DNA of 64,000 nt from Saturnia japonica. Lineage: Eukaryota > Arthropoda > Insecta > Lepidoptera > Saturniidae. Of the stretch, positions 35,701-50,700 are shown piece by piece. The number at the start of each line of letters is the position of its first letter. The stretch's first letter is position 1. The notes under the pieces are model-generated. The model saw only the letters and a program-made list of their open reading frames with translations. It did not search any database and had not been told where the DNA came from. The DNA is taken from assembly GCA_033032175.1 (NCBI GenBank), contig CM065325.1, positions 9,204,930 to 9,268,929 of the forward strand, written 5' to 3'. The translations under genes were made by a program, and so were the position numbers.

Positions 35701-38700
35701 TACAATGTGCTACATCAATCTATACAGAGCGGGACCGCGCACCGAGGGCGCGAACGCGACGGAAACGATTCCCTCGTACTCTGTATATAACCGACGGCGG
35801 ATAACACGCTACGGTAACCAGCTGTCTGGAAACCAGTGCGTGCGAGCCCCTCTCACTACGTGCGACCAACCCTGTTCACACCCGAAACTACTAGGCGTGA
35901 AGAGGGCGAGACATCAAGGTACACACACGCAGTGAGGTGCCTGCTGGTAGGCGCGGCGATGACGTAGCACGGAGCGGAATGGACTGGGTCGCTGGCGGGT
36001 TGAACTTAGTGAAGATGCGAAGAAATGACACACAGGCACCACAATAAAATTTGCTGTATTCTTCAAGACAATACACTTTGTTAATACTATATCTTCTGGG
36101 TACGGTTTTTCTTGGTACTCTAGGTACTTTCTTGAGTCTTGAGTCTTGATTCTTCAGCTTGTGGTACCCGTGTGCGCTCGTTTGCCCCGGTAGAACGCCT
36201 TTTATATGGTTTGCCGGAGAGCGAGACGGACGATGGCGTCTCTATCCCTACTGCTCATTACCAAACTTGGGTGTGGTCCGTTAACCGCGGTAATGCGCAC
36301 TGGTTGCAATATTGCTGTCTCTGTCTATTATTATTATTACTTGTATACAGAATACAATAAATTGTTAATATCTCTAATTACAGTTATTCAATTACAATAA
36401 AAACTATTTCACATCAATGTAGACACAAATACCTATTCAAAAACACTAACTTTAACATTATAGGTTAATAAACACGGGAGATATAAAGCATTAAACATTG
36501 CAACCTTAAAACGTCTTGCGACTCGTTATTTACGCACTATTTGAGCTTACAAACATTATAAAACACATACAGAAGGCTATTTTACTTATATAACACAAAA
36601 CATTACGTATAACTTTTACAAAATATGAATTATTGACAATATATGATTTTAGTACTTTAAGTGATTATTTTTATTAGATTACACACATTTTCATGACTTA
36701 TATACTGTTCTTACATACCTACACGCTATAGTAACATATTCAAAACATTAGAAACATTTAATTATTGATCGTTCGTGCAAATTATTCATCCTTACAACTT
36801 ATATTTACAATCGTTATTATCGTATCATTACGCTTAGGCCTATGCGTCGCTAACAAATATTATATGTCTGAAAATCGTTTCCGTCACGAATCGTGAACAC
36901 GAGCACATGTGTGCAATCGTAGCTATATATTTTAGACACGCAGCATATCTCGCCTGTTTACTGCTACCGCTGATGGTATACAAACGCGACAATCGCGTAG
37001 TGATAGATAATAAATAATAATAAAGTACAGTGACTTCATTTTGTCGCGATACTATAAAAAAATCTATTAATTAAATACTTCTCAGGTCAAGGTGTGATGG
37101 CTTCTTACGACTCCTAATAATAGGAATATATGTAAAACCATAACAAATAAATATATAATAATTAAAAAGAATAATTGTACTTACGAGGCGTATTTAGCAG
37201 TATGTAGAAGTGTTGCGACGACAACTCTGTAGGCGGAAATCATCACGTTATCCATCGGTTTAAATGAATTGTAGCTTGTACCGTTGGATACAGGTGCCAG
37301 TTTCGAAGGCATGGAAGTCCTAAATTAGGATACAAAAATTAAGACCATTTTAAACATTAAAAAAAAGAAAACCAACTTCAATGATTTTGAGTAGTTCTCT
37401 GGTGTATCTTCGAAGTTGAACGTCCAATGCCAATGAAATTAAAATGGAAGCACCCTTGAGGTCCTATTTATTCCTCCTTCAACGAAAAACTATTATCTAA
37501 ATCGGTTCATAAACAAAGAAATTATGCCTGAACATTCATAAAAAAAAATCGAATTGAGAACCTCCTCTTAATTCGATGTCGGTTAGTAAAAGATAAGTGT
37601 GATAGTGGTTTCGTAGGGTTGTACAGCTGGTCTGGGCCACTACTACCATGCATACGGTATAGCGAATCACTCCGCGCATCGCGTTTCTATTTACGCAGGC
37701 CGACGTGACAGCGGCAAATGACACATAGTTCCGGCACTTAACCATAGTACTATGAAAAAAAAAAATGTCTAAATTGATATCATGTGAAGATAGGGCCAAA
37801 GGTTGAATAGGCAACGGTTTAGGCTGTCGGAACATACCGATAAATGCTTGGAGATAGATTGTTAACTTAAGGTTCGTAGCTAACAAGACAAGCACAATAA
37901 AGTATCCTCGTAAAATCACTATACCATTTCCATTTCTTTATTTTCCCGATGACAGCTCCTGTGAAAACTTGAACGAGCGTCTTTTTTACATTATGTATGC
38001 ACTATTTTATAAATATATGACGTTTACACACGTACAAGGTTATACCAGTGTCGGAGAAACTGATAGGGATGGAGCTATATCGAAAAACGTAACACGATAA
38101 AAGACCCGATATTTCTTTACAAAGTGTAAGAAACTAAACTACTGCCGGATAATTTTGTACAAATTTATTAACTAATATTATATTTCATTACAAGATGTTA
38201 CACGTATTAATTCTTGATTGATAATGCCAACTTCTTCAAAGTTTTCGAAGCTGTTGTAAAATAAGTAGGTATAGGTAGGTACTCGACAATGAAATGAAAT
38301 AATTATAATGACAGGTAATCTTTATTTATTTATTTTAATCAAAATCTGATGAATCGTCACTTCTTATTTCAATATCTATATTCATTCAGATCGATATCAT
38401 TACTTATTTTGTCACAACACTACAACTATCAAATTAGAACTGTCATCAAAAAAATAAATGAATGGAAATAGTATAAAATCCATATCATAGCATCATCACT
38501 AAACATAACATAAAATACATGTTAAATAGATATAAGATAAAGTCTTACAAGATTTAAAATATGAATATACTCTTAAGACATAGCTTTAAGGTGATGTTGT
38601 AAAGTGTTATCAATTGAATTTGCCTCATTAATTAGAAATGTTTTTTTTAAATGTACGCGATTTCGGTCTGTCGAATTATAACTTCGCCAATCAGAACGCG

Positions 38701-41700
38701 TACCTAGCGCGCATCAAGACGTAAACGCCTCGTACTAGTTTCGCGCTATATCGCTTCGTTGTGTTATTACTATTCAAGATGATAGCTGTCAAACAGAACA
38801 CACGCGCTAGAGGTACGCGATGCTCTAACTAACGCGACGTCCGAACGCTGCATTGTAATTCATTAGAAAATATTTTGTAGCGCCCGAGATAGCACATTGC
38901 AGAGCGTAGCGTTAAACGTACAATGTCAAAAAGAAATACGCGATGTCCTGACGCGAACCCTTGACGTCTTGACGACGCGCTAACTAAGCTTTCTGTTTGG
39001 CGAAGCTTTTATTCTATAACCAATCCTGTCGTGTAAACAATTAAGAACTGATATAAAACTTTCAATGATCTTAAACTTGTGCACAAGTTTCAGCATGGGT
39101 TACATTTCATCACTCGCTATGCTACAATAATGGTTATTAATATGGTATTCTAAAATATATACATATACTTACTAGCTGTCCTGGGGACCCGCTTGCGTGA
39201 ACAAAGAAAATAGTTTTTACCGGTATCAAAAGTATCCTATGTCTTAATCCGGGTTATAAGCTATCTGTGTACCAAATTCGATTAGCCAATGTTGTACGAT
39301 TGAGTATCAAACAAACTCACTTTCATATTTATAATAACTAACGATCGCCCAATGATCGAAATTCGACCAGCAACTTTTTAATCTTAGACTATTTTTTTAT
39401 GTTTGATATTTGCAGTATGAATCTAAACAATTAATATTATATCACTTGCTGTCACTTTTCATTGAGTGACAATGTCAATATTTTGGAGGGTCTAAGTTCA
39501 ATGGAACTGGTCTGGTTAGGATTCGCAGTATTAATTAATTTAATATATTATATTAGATTAGATTAGATATTATAGAAAAATTTTTAGCTTTCTGCACTCC
39601 TTCTCCATGTAAACTTTAACCATGCTAAATCTCAAAGACTCCGTGCACGTAATACGCTTAAAAAGGTGTCCGAAGTTTTCTTCTCAAGTATTAATATTAT
39701 GAATATATTAAAATAAATATGTATTAAGTTAGGATTCAGAAAATATTATTATGTTAATGATTTAACGCAAATATTAATTCATTTCCTCACCATTCCCGTG
39801 TTTGAGAATTTACACGCAGTAGAAAGTTTGGAATATTCAGTACGTCGCGATACTTCAGAAGCGTAAGAGCGACATGATCTGCCGCCATATTTGAATCAGT
39901 GCATACCAGGACTCTGTTATTTGGATTAGCAACGACCAACTGTAAATAATATTTAATTATATTAAATATTTATTTTTTGCTATAATAAAACTTTTATTGT
40001 GACGGACCGCAACGTCAGCGCTGACATCAAAAAACAAAACGAGTAAATATAATAAAATTATTAAAGTATATAATGTAAAAATATATACATATTTACAAAT
40101 ATTATAGTCGTAAAAGATCGTGCGCGACCGTGTTATGAGAGCAATTATTTTTAGTACCTATTTAAAATATTATATTTATCTTTAGTTCTTATAATATTAT
40201 TCTTTTATATTTCAAGGGCATCGGTTAGGCTCTTGTATTTTATAGATTTGTTTGTTAAAAATCTATTTCGGTATATATATAATATGTATAATTTTATTGT
40301 ATAACAAGGTTGTATAACCACCATTAAAACCTATGGTATGATGACTGTACGAATAGGTTAGAATAAGAATTTGTAATTTGAATTTAAAATAATATGACTG
40401 GAGAAAAAACAATGATTATTGTACGACAGACCTAGTGAGTCGGAGCGACTCATTTTTTGATAATAGAAAATAATTAAATTTCTTAAATTAATTTAATATA
40501 AGCAATTGGTATAGAGAAATACCAAAAGTAAATTATATAATAACTGAAAACATTGGAGAAGTCTCATTCCGAGTTTTATATTATCGTCATAAACCATTAT
40601 TTATTATTATTTAACCATACTTAATCATTATTTTGTTGCAGAGTTATTTTAAAACTCTGATATCTCCTACGATATTAATTGAAATCAATTGGTGCAAGGG
40701 TAATTTTGTTTAAAATTAAATACTTCTGATTAATAGCATATTTATTTCGATAAGGATTAATACCATGTTTATGAAAATACTTTCGCTAATAATGCATTAT
40801 TTTAGAACAAATTTTATTACCATAAAAAGGGTTATGTTCAGTTAACTTTAAAAGATATGCTATCGCCAACTTTTTTTTTAGAACTTTTTAAGAGAAACAA
40901 TTCCGTCTCTCGTGATTGTTGCGTAACTTTAACCATTTACGCACCGCACGTATTGAAGCTCTCAAAAGGAATTGCCCTATTGCTCGTAGCGTGATGTTAT
41001 ATAGCCTATAGCCTTCCTCGATAAATGGGCTATCCAACATTGAAATAATTTTTACATTCGAACCAGTAGCTTCTGAGATTAGTGCGTTCAACCAAACAAA
41101 CAAACTCTTCAGCTTTACAATATCAATATAGATTATTCAATTTCCATAGGAAGAGTTAATCAAAGTTGATAATATAGTATATAAAATTAACATATAAATG
41201 TAAATGAACTTCAAATAAATAATTATTTTATTTTTATCTTAATTTCATTACATAATCCCTTTAAGGCACATATTTCCTTCTAAATTCTAGAAATTAATTA
41301 TCTAAACACGACAACCGTCCTATATTTCCGACAGACGTTGGCTGGGGCGAGGTATTACAGACGATGATAGAGGCGAATATTGTAGCGGGCGCGGGGAACG
41401 CGTGTAATTACGTGACGTAGGCGCGCAGTCACAGTACACTGAAGTAAGCGATATTACGTCTTCATACAAACGGCCGCAACGAAATCTAGGGAAACTCCAG
41501 TAGGTACACAATAGTCGTGAGTACGCAATTTCTAATTAGCAACCCGCCCCGGCTTCGCATGGGTAGCAGACCATAATATATGTCTACATTTAAGAGGAAT
41601 AATTACGTAATTTATATATATATGTGGAATAATATTTAGAATAATATGTTTTGTTTTTATAATTCGTATATTTTTTACGCTTACCCTTTGAAGATGGTAT

Positions 41701-44700
41701 TATTGAGTTTTTTTCAAAAGTAGCAACACGAGAGAGCTGTCAACTAAGATTTACGAAGTAAGATGTTTATTTTTTCGTGCCGTATTAATTAAAGAAATGT
41801 CAACAAGCTCCAAATCATTTCACTCGCCAATATCCCATATATATATATAACTCTATAAATTCTATTGGCTTACGCGGCTTACTCCAATTAAGTTTTCAAT
41901 CGGCATGATTTTTTTTCTCGTTATACGTTTAGCGTTGTGGCCACAATCCCACCTGATCTTATGTGACAATGTGGCTCAAGATTGAAGCACGCTTAGCCAA
42001 GTGGAAGACTGGCTCTCAAGTGCAGCTGCTGGACGGAACACACCTATTGGTGTTTGGCGACAGATTTTCAACTTGAGAGTGGTAACTTGCCAGGCGGGCA
42101 TTACAAATAGCCATAGCGATGCCATATAGCATAGTGTAGTGGCGTGCTACCTCGTCACCGCCAACGTCTAAAACATAGGACGGTCGCGCACGATCATGTA
42201 CGACTATAAAACAATTACTTTATATCGTAAAAATATCCAAAATTGTTGAGAAGCTACAGACGTCACGTTTCCTTAGATCCCCTTCTTATTACATCTTGTT
42301 ATAGTAAGCGACACCCCCTTCCCCCACATAAATGCGAAAGTGTTTTATGAACGGCTGCTTTCTTAATGATGGAAAATTCATTTCTATAATTTTACGTAGT
42401 TACGCAAACCAAAACCGACCCACAATTTGATTAATAATGAACTCATTAATTTATATGTACCTGGATGATAGCTTCTACAATGGTGACAGTTTTGCCAGTT
42501 CCCGGTGGTCCGAACACAATGTAAGGCGCCAAACCTGATGTCCCGGCAACAATGTGCTCAACCGCAGACTTTTGTTGTGGGTTATGAGCTATATATTTAT
42601 TGTAGAATCTGAAATCAGGTTTATTAGTTTACTGTGCACCTTTTCAAGAGATATTTACAAGACTGAGCGCAATAATTAATAAATCAATATTATAAATAAA
42701 GTTTACATACTCTTCACTTTTAACACGTAGTTTTGTTTTGATATAAGAGCTATTTAAAAAAAATCAAAACAATCATTACATGATCTCCTTAGATTTATAT
42801 GTTTTGAACGTTAATCCAGTTGATTAACTTTAGGAACAGTAATTTGAATAACTTTTAATAAAATTAAAAAAATCGTAAGGAATCCACAATAATTATGTGG
42901 TACTAGTAACCGCCCGCGACTTCGTTTGCGTTTAATTATATGTACTAATATTTATAACTAGCTGTGCCCCACGGTCTCACCTGTGTTAATTTTATCCGAC
43001 AAACACCGCACCTCACCGCCTACGCAGCCGTGTGTTGCCTATCATAATCGTTCTCACTTCCCGCAAGTACAATTTTATTTTAATTTTTTAGTATCTCTTA
43101 AACTATGAGTCCAAATAACATAGTATAAAGGGCAAAATTTTACTTCATAAAATTGTTTTTATGATGATGTAACTTTCGTTCGTAGGTATATACTAAAAAT
43201 AATGCTCAAAAATCTATTTTTAAAATTCAACAAAAAATATATCGCATAAGTTCTTATTGTAGCTTATGTATAAGATATAGGTATATGCTATCGCGGACCT
43301 TTTTTTAGATATACTAAAGGCCAATATTTTTGTAAAACATTGTATTTACATATCATCAAACATTACCCGAGCACACGCAAATAACTAGTTCGGGAGGGCT
43401 TACACTTCCGTCTTACTTAACAAAAATCAATACTTAAGGCTAGCTGAGAGTGTAGCCTAACTATAGGTAGCTTATATTGTTCCTCGTAAATCTGGCTATC
43501 ATATCTAGCTATCGAATCCAGAGATTAGCGTGTTTAAACAAACAAACAAAAAAACTTATCCGCTTTATTATATTATAAGTATACATTCCCACTTCTCCAT
43601 GGCAAAACACATTGCTGAACTCGTAGTTTCTTAAAACTTTAATAACTTTGTATTGAATGAAGATAATATCATGAACTTGTTTTTTTAGATAAGGACCAAG
43701 TATCTAAGATTTAAAACAAAAAACAATTGATCAAAATCTATCTAGTAGATTTACGTGATGCGCGCACAACGGTAAACCTCTTAATTTGTAAGTTCAGTCT
43801 AAAAGCTATCGGGAATCGATGATTTGTTCATGGTTCCAAATTCAAATCGTTTTTTTTTTTATTTTTGTTAGAGTGGCACAATTATTTTTCATTTTGGCGC
43901 AGAGTTTAAGTTTAATCTGTCATTTAGATTAAATATAGGGCTGTTTTTAGTTACATCATATCTAGTGTGTACTGCGAATTTCATAATGGACAAAAACATC
44001 CAATAAATTTTGCATAGCATCAATAAAATAGTTTGATTATGATTATGTGAATATGAAAATATTACTTTCACATTATTTAAAATGTAGACAGTTAGGGCTG
44101 AATTGTTTTAAAATCAATGTGAATAAATCTTGGATCTTTATCGTAAGATATATCTATCAAAAACAGAATATATATTCACTTACGAATCTGCCTATTGTTA
44201 CGATTTATCTGTGATATAAATATATTTATGTGATAAATATCTATCGTAAAATATGATAAGCCGAGATTGGGTGGGGATGTTAATACTGGATATTAATGTT
44301 ATTTGGGTGAGCAGAAAAAACTAGAGATAAACTTATGATTTCTGAGAACAATGAAAATGAAGTAATTAGTGGCATATATTTACTTTTTGATAGGTTTGAT
44401 TGGTTCGACAGTATGGAAAGGCTTTGGAAAGACGCGAGAATAGTCGCCTGTCATGTTGAGGCGCTGCAGTGCCTCGTGAGCTCGCACCATCGGGACACGA
44501 GACATGATAAACCTCACATCGAACAATGCCTCGGGTTTGTAATAGTTGTCAAATCTGAAATATTGATTACAAATCAATCGCAAATTAAGTTACAAAAATA
44601 ATAATTTATAAGTATAATGACATTAGAATGCAACGGACATGTTTCATTATCATTTACTAGGTATATCCCGTGGTTACACCCGGGTTAAATGTATCCCAAC

Positions 44701-47700
44701 CACGCTCAAATCTACACACAATAATGTGAGAAGTTACAGCAACACATTAGAGCAATTTGCCTATACCTTGTTCATCGTACGAAAGCTTCTTCCATGACAT
44801 ATCCACACAACGTAAATTGTTACGTCGTGCAAATTATGACATAACCTAAAAACATGCTTTTCGACTATCAATTATCGTTATAAAAACATTTTGATAGTGA
44901 TAAACGTTATAAAAACATTTTCCACGACATAACTTCCTCTATAGGTACAATGATTTTGGTATTTTAGTTTTTTCTTTTCTAACTACGTGCAGCTTTACTT
45001 TCTATGTTACTTAAAACTAGAGTAGAACAAAATAATGAAACTAAGCAATAATCAAAAATGAATATCATATTACATAATCGTAAGAATCGAAAATTAATCG
45101 AATTGATCGAAAGACTGTCTTACTTTTTTAAATTGGAACAAGTTTAAATAAAAATATATATATACAGTGTAAACTCTTTATAACGTTATCCTTTATAACG
45201 ATAAACTCCCTATAACGTTGAAGTGAGCCCAACTTGGTTGGTTTGCGTTAAAACCCGCATATTGAAACACTCTTTATAGCGAAACGCTATTCTCTATTAT
45301 GAAGAAATGTGTTCATATTTTTAGACAGTAAATATTTATTATTGTTTATGTTATGTTATCAGGTACCAAAAGACTTTGAAGCTCGGAAACATCCGAGGTC
45401 GGTCTAGCTTTTGTTATCCTTATTTGCCTTGAACACGTGCAGTATGACGCATTGTTTTCTCGGAAGTGATGGTCTTCGACCAAGCATACTGGGTACCTAT
45501 CGTATTATCAGTCGTAAACCTACTTTGAAACTGTTAACATGGCCAGTAAACGGAAAGCGATTAGTGTTAGATTAGATATGAATAGAATACATAAAATAAT
45601 ACAAAACAAGTACTGGCATAGCAAAAAACGACAGACAAAGTTATCAGACTATATGTGTAAACAATAATTTATAAGCATTTATTATCTAAGACATACATAT
45701 TAAACATTCTTGTTAATTTGGTTGTTTTTTTGTTCACTCCATATAACGATAACTCTCTATAACGACAAAAAATGCTCAGTCGCTTGAGTTTCGTTATAAA
45801 GAGTTTACACTGTATATATATACATATATTTTAAATTACGTAATTCCTACATTTTTACTGCAGCAACACGCAAAGGAGAATAATGTACTGGAAGAATTAA
45901 TCTTATTGTTTGGAGTAAGGCATACAATAATTCAAGTGTTCCAGATTGCGATCTCAATTGTTGTTATATAGTTTATTTTGTTATTTCATTTCCACAGCTT
46001 ACACACACCTAAATTGTATTAAAGCATAATCGTTTTGTCAATTATATTGACCTCTGAAAATAAATCGATAATCTAATGCTACATTTCTAAAATAAACATT
46101 TGATATGTGTCATGCAAGCCTTCTTAGTATGAACCAAGTATAATAAATGAACATCATTCATATAATTCTTTTTTGGTTTTAGCATTTGGTCACAAGCTCA
46201 CCTGACATGAAGTGTTGATCACCATGTTATGGTTTCAGCACAATGTTTTCCTTCACCGAAAACTGAGGCTCATTGCCCTTGCCGACTTTGACTCGCCTAT
46301 CATATTTGAACGAACAAACTGTAATTTAATGATAACTTACCGTTTATCAATGCTTCCCAAATGTACTTTATCTTCAGTGATGTCTACTATTTTAGAATCA
46401 AATAAGAAATTCTGATCGACTTGTGGCTGCAAATATACACTATCACCTAAAACATTAAAATATAAATTTATTATCTGTTTAATAAATTACTGTTACATAT
46501 ATAATATATATCAATTTTTAATCTAAACTGCTACTAAAACTTTAGTTTTATTATTATAAAAAAATATTTTTATATCGACAGTGGAAAGGCTAATATTAAC
46601 CCTGTAAAATTTGAAATCTACGTCAGTCAATTTTATTATGAAAACGGTTAACTTAGCAAACCTAGCATTATTTTTATTATGAAAAACTAAAAGCTAGTCA
46701 CTTTTAATAAATTACCGCGTAATAAAGATGGGCGTTTCTCCGCCAAACCAGGCACTGCTAAAATATATTCTTCATGGTATTTAGTTAAAGTCACTCCAGG
46801 CATGTTATATCGCTGAAAAAAGAAACACCCACGATCACTAGCATGCTTGCACACAAATCAATATGCACTCCAGTAAATTTATCAATTCAGCGAAGCACAG
46901 TATATCCCGGTTGTTGGCGACAGAACTGTTATTTTCGTGTCTTGTGTTAGGTTATTACGTTATATTATTGTGTTTATGTGTTATGTACTAAGTGTCTTAG
47001 TATATAGATAAAATTATAGAGAAATGTTAGCGACTACGCTACATTATAAGTTGCATGTTATGTATTAAGTTGTATATGAATGCTAATGTATTGTGTGTTA
47101 CATATATGGAAATAGAATTATTATAGAATAGGTGAATGCATAGAATAAGTCAATACAGTAAGAATATTCAATGTTATAGAAACTTTACGAACGGAAAGCG
47201 GTGATGCCGCCCGTAAATTGCATTGTTTTTGGCTTATGTACGGAATATATACTTAATGTATATAATATGTGAATGTTTAATGGATAGGTAATACAACAAG
47301 GAATATTTTGATATATAACATGTATACACAATGTATATAAAGAAAAAAATATAGAGCGATTAACAGGGCGACCAAAGTGAAAACTAAAATTAAAACACGA
47401 ATTAAAGCGGGGCTCTCCTTACGGTCACTCTCCGAACCACTTAAGCTCAAAAAGGCGCCGTATGGGGCACGGCGCAAATCATCGAGTACCAGTAACAACA
47501 AGAAGAACGCTTTGGTCGTCCTGCGAGCAGTAAACAAGAGTTCGAGTTTCATTGAAGACCCGGCACCTCAAGCGGTCGTGCATTATTGCACCCCCCGGAC
47601 CCCTCACTACCATCTCGCCCCACTGGCATCCGTTCGGCGTCTGCGAGACGGGCATCCGGCGCAACAAAACGCCCGTCCAAACCGGGGAAGCGTCACACCC

Positions 47701-50700
47701 CCCACCCTCACGCAGAGGGGAAGTGACGCGTACCCAACACCGGTCGAGAGTGAAGACGGTCTCCAGTCGTGATCACTCCTCGGTAATTATATCGGCAATA
47801 AAAGTACGCAAGCAAAATGCGATCATAACTCCAAAGAAGTGCGACTTCTTAAAGCACTTAAATTAATACAAAGTAAAAAAAAAATCTTTTTCCCTTATGT
47901 TATGTAACGGTTGAATTAAAAGACCTAAAAGCATAAACGTTGTTATATTATTTATCTGGAAGATAATCTTATTTATCTTATTTAATATCTACTTTATATT
48001 ATTCATCATAAGTTCATTTGATTTACCTTATTATTGTTTTGGTGTACCTATTCTTTTATTTCCAGGATACCAATTAATGATAGGTTTATGTATTGATGCG
48101 TTTAGATAATTTATAACTTGATAATTTTGGTTTAACAACAGCTTTGTTAATATTTTAGGTTCGTATTGTTTACATTGCAATATTATGACAATCTCTGTCA
48201 TTGATAATTCTTTGATAGTAAAATGTTATATTATTTATCTGGAAGATAATCTTATTTATTATCTAAACGCATCAATACATAAACCTATCATTAATTGGTA
48301 TCCTGGAAATAAAAGAATAGGTACACCAAAACAATAATAAGGTAAATCAAATGAACTTATGATGAATAATATAAAGTAGATATTAAATAAGATAAATAAG
48401 ATTATCTTTCAGATAAATAATATAACATTTAATAATTAACAACAGCTTTGTTAATATTTTAGGTTCGTATTGTTTACATTGCAATATTATGACAATCTCT
48501 GTCATTGATAATTCTTTGATAGTAATAGAGCATGCGCAGTTAGGAGTTTCTCAGGTATAGACAAATATTCTATCCATATTCTAGTTTAGCAAAATAAATC
48601 TATGATTAGATTTATTTTGAATTTTTAAAATGAAAAAAGTCTAGTAAGATGAAATTTTGAATTCAAACAAAAGAGAAAATTAGAACAGAGAGGATGACAG
48701 ATTTTTCAGGAGGGATCTGATCATGGGATTCATTGTACAACAGACCTGGGAGTCGAAAAGATAGTTTATTTTATAACATATTTATATAGAAAAGTTATTT
48801 TAATTGTTATAATTTATAATTTTAATATTAATATGGGTGAAATACCCTTTGTCAAAACGACAAATACCTACTGAACATTGAAAGAACACTACCGGGAAAG
48901 TATCACCTGGATTTTGTATTTATAATACAAATAATAACTTTTCCTTTTACATATAAGGAAATCTCAATAGATAAGATATTTGGTGCTGCGTCGTCTGCTT
49001 GAGCAGTGTATCCTAATACGGCCTACACCGTGCTGACTTCTATTCTAGATCCTAGGCAAGGATCTCTACGCTGAGCTGTCGGAGCAAGAAGAACGTCTCG
49101 GTTATGGACATTAAAATTGTGTAGGTACTAATAAATTGTAAAACCCATATTATTTGAAAATTGTAAGGTATTCTGGAAAATTATACATAACTATCCTAAA
49201 TTAAATTATAATCATAACAACGTGGACGTATTTACGGAGGTAAACGCTAATAATATTCACTGAATATACGCGTTTTATTTTCCTACATCAAATTTATTAT
49301 AGAACCAAACTGTAATTTGCAATTGATTGATTTTATTAATATTTATGCCTCCTGTTTATTGCGTGAAGTCACGAGCAAAAATTAGTGTGCCTTTGTGTAT
49401 TTTAGAGAAGTGTAGTAAGGTTTTAGTGTCAAACATTGTCACATAGATGTTTCATTATTATACCTACCTTGTTCATCGTACGAAAGCTTCCATGACATAT
49501 CCACACAACGTAAATTGTTACGTCATGCAAATTAGGACATAACCTAAAAACATGCTTTTCGACTATCAATTATCGTTATGAAAACATTTTGTTATTGATA
49601 AACGTTATAAAATCATTTGGTAAGACAAAATCCTAAATAACTTCTTCTATACAATATTTTTTGTGAAATTTGTTTTTTTTCCTCTAACTTTATGCAGCGT
49701 TTACTTTCTATGTTACTTGAAACTAGAGTAGACAAAAATAATAAAGCCAAGGAATCGAAATGCAATCGTATTAATCGTACGAATCAAAAGTAATCGAATT
49801 CACGAACGCCGTTGTACATTGAATTTCTTAGTTTCTTTATTAATTTCGGATAAAAAAATATATTTACGTAATTCCTACATTTTTACTTCAGCAACATGCA
49901 ACGAAGAATACTGACTGGAAGAAATTTTCATTAATTTATTTCCACAGCGTACACACTCCTCAATTGATTTAAAGCTTAATCGAATTATCAATTATATTTA
50001 GCTCAAAAAAAAAGAAGATAATTGTAAAATAACATTCAATGTTCTGTTATATCTTTAAAAAAAAAAACATTTGATATATGTCATCCAAGCCTTCTTAGGA
50101 TGAACCAAGTAAAAATACAGTTAACTAGCGATGTGCCCGAGCTCCGCACGCATTTGTTAATACGCAGTAGCTATTTACATCCTATAATTTTTCAATAATT
50201 CAGATAAAAACTATCCTATCTTTTAAGTTGGGCCAAATTACAGATAGTTACGAAATTTGATCGTAATCGGTCAAGTAGTTTCGGAGTTTATCCCGAACAT
50301 ACATTATGACACGAGATATTTATATATATAATATAAGATTTCAATTACGCTTTATAAATAAACGCTACATACTCTCACTAAAATCAATTTGAAAAAAGAT
50401 AGGAAATCACAGCGTGAGGCTGAAACTTTGTTGTCAAAAAAGGATATGGTGAGACTTGACCGATCGTCTTGATAGACCGGAAGTCTTTAACCAGTGAATT
50501 TACTCTGATGGAATTTGAACTCTGGACAACTTGCACGTGGGAGAAACGTATCGGGAAAGGTTATGTATAAAACTTACCTCGGCCTTTGATACACGTCGCC
50601 TCGATCCCTTTGATTAAGTTGCAGTTGCAGTATCCAGTTGTAGATTTATAGTTCCTCACAGCACTTAGGATGGGATGGTAATGGGGCCCCATTAAAGTAT

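Larger units (their letters stand above)
28841..36860 (-). mobile_element. BEL/Pao LTR retrotransposon, recent, nearly intact
   Basis: Element 28846-36855 (8010 bp) is flanked by the 5-bp duplication AATAT (28841-28845 and 36856-36860). LTRs of 1189 and 1183 bp start TGTTAGCG on the minus strand. Only about six substitutions and two small indels separate them by eye. Gag-pol is on the minus strand with one frameshift. It sits in helicase intron 13 in the same orientation as the gene, so its poly-A signal could affect host transcripts. Confidence 0.95.
39940..42460 (-). other. Helicase intron 11, repeats only
   Basis: No exon seen. It contains repeat words near 40108-40135, the 284-bp repeat at 41325-41608 and SINE-like sequence at 41930-42220. 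ORF 40888-41103 has no recognisable domain. Confidence 0.45.

Noticed and set aside
37536..37919. 127-codon minus-strand ORF
   Set aside because: It spans two interspersed repeats, including a common lepidopteran repeat end, inside a helicase intron.
50575..50640. Minus-strand candidate exon ending AGGCCGAG|GTAAGT
   Set aside because: It has a good donor, but joining helicase exon 7 (INIK) directly to exon 8 (RYNMPG) already matches the family and keeps phase; this stretch would add unrelated residues.
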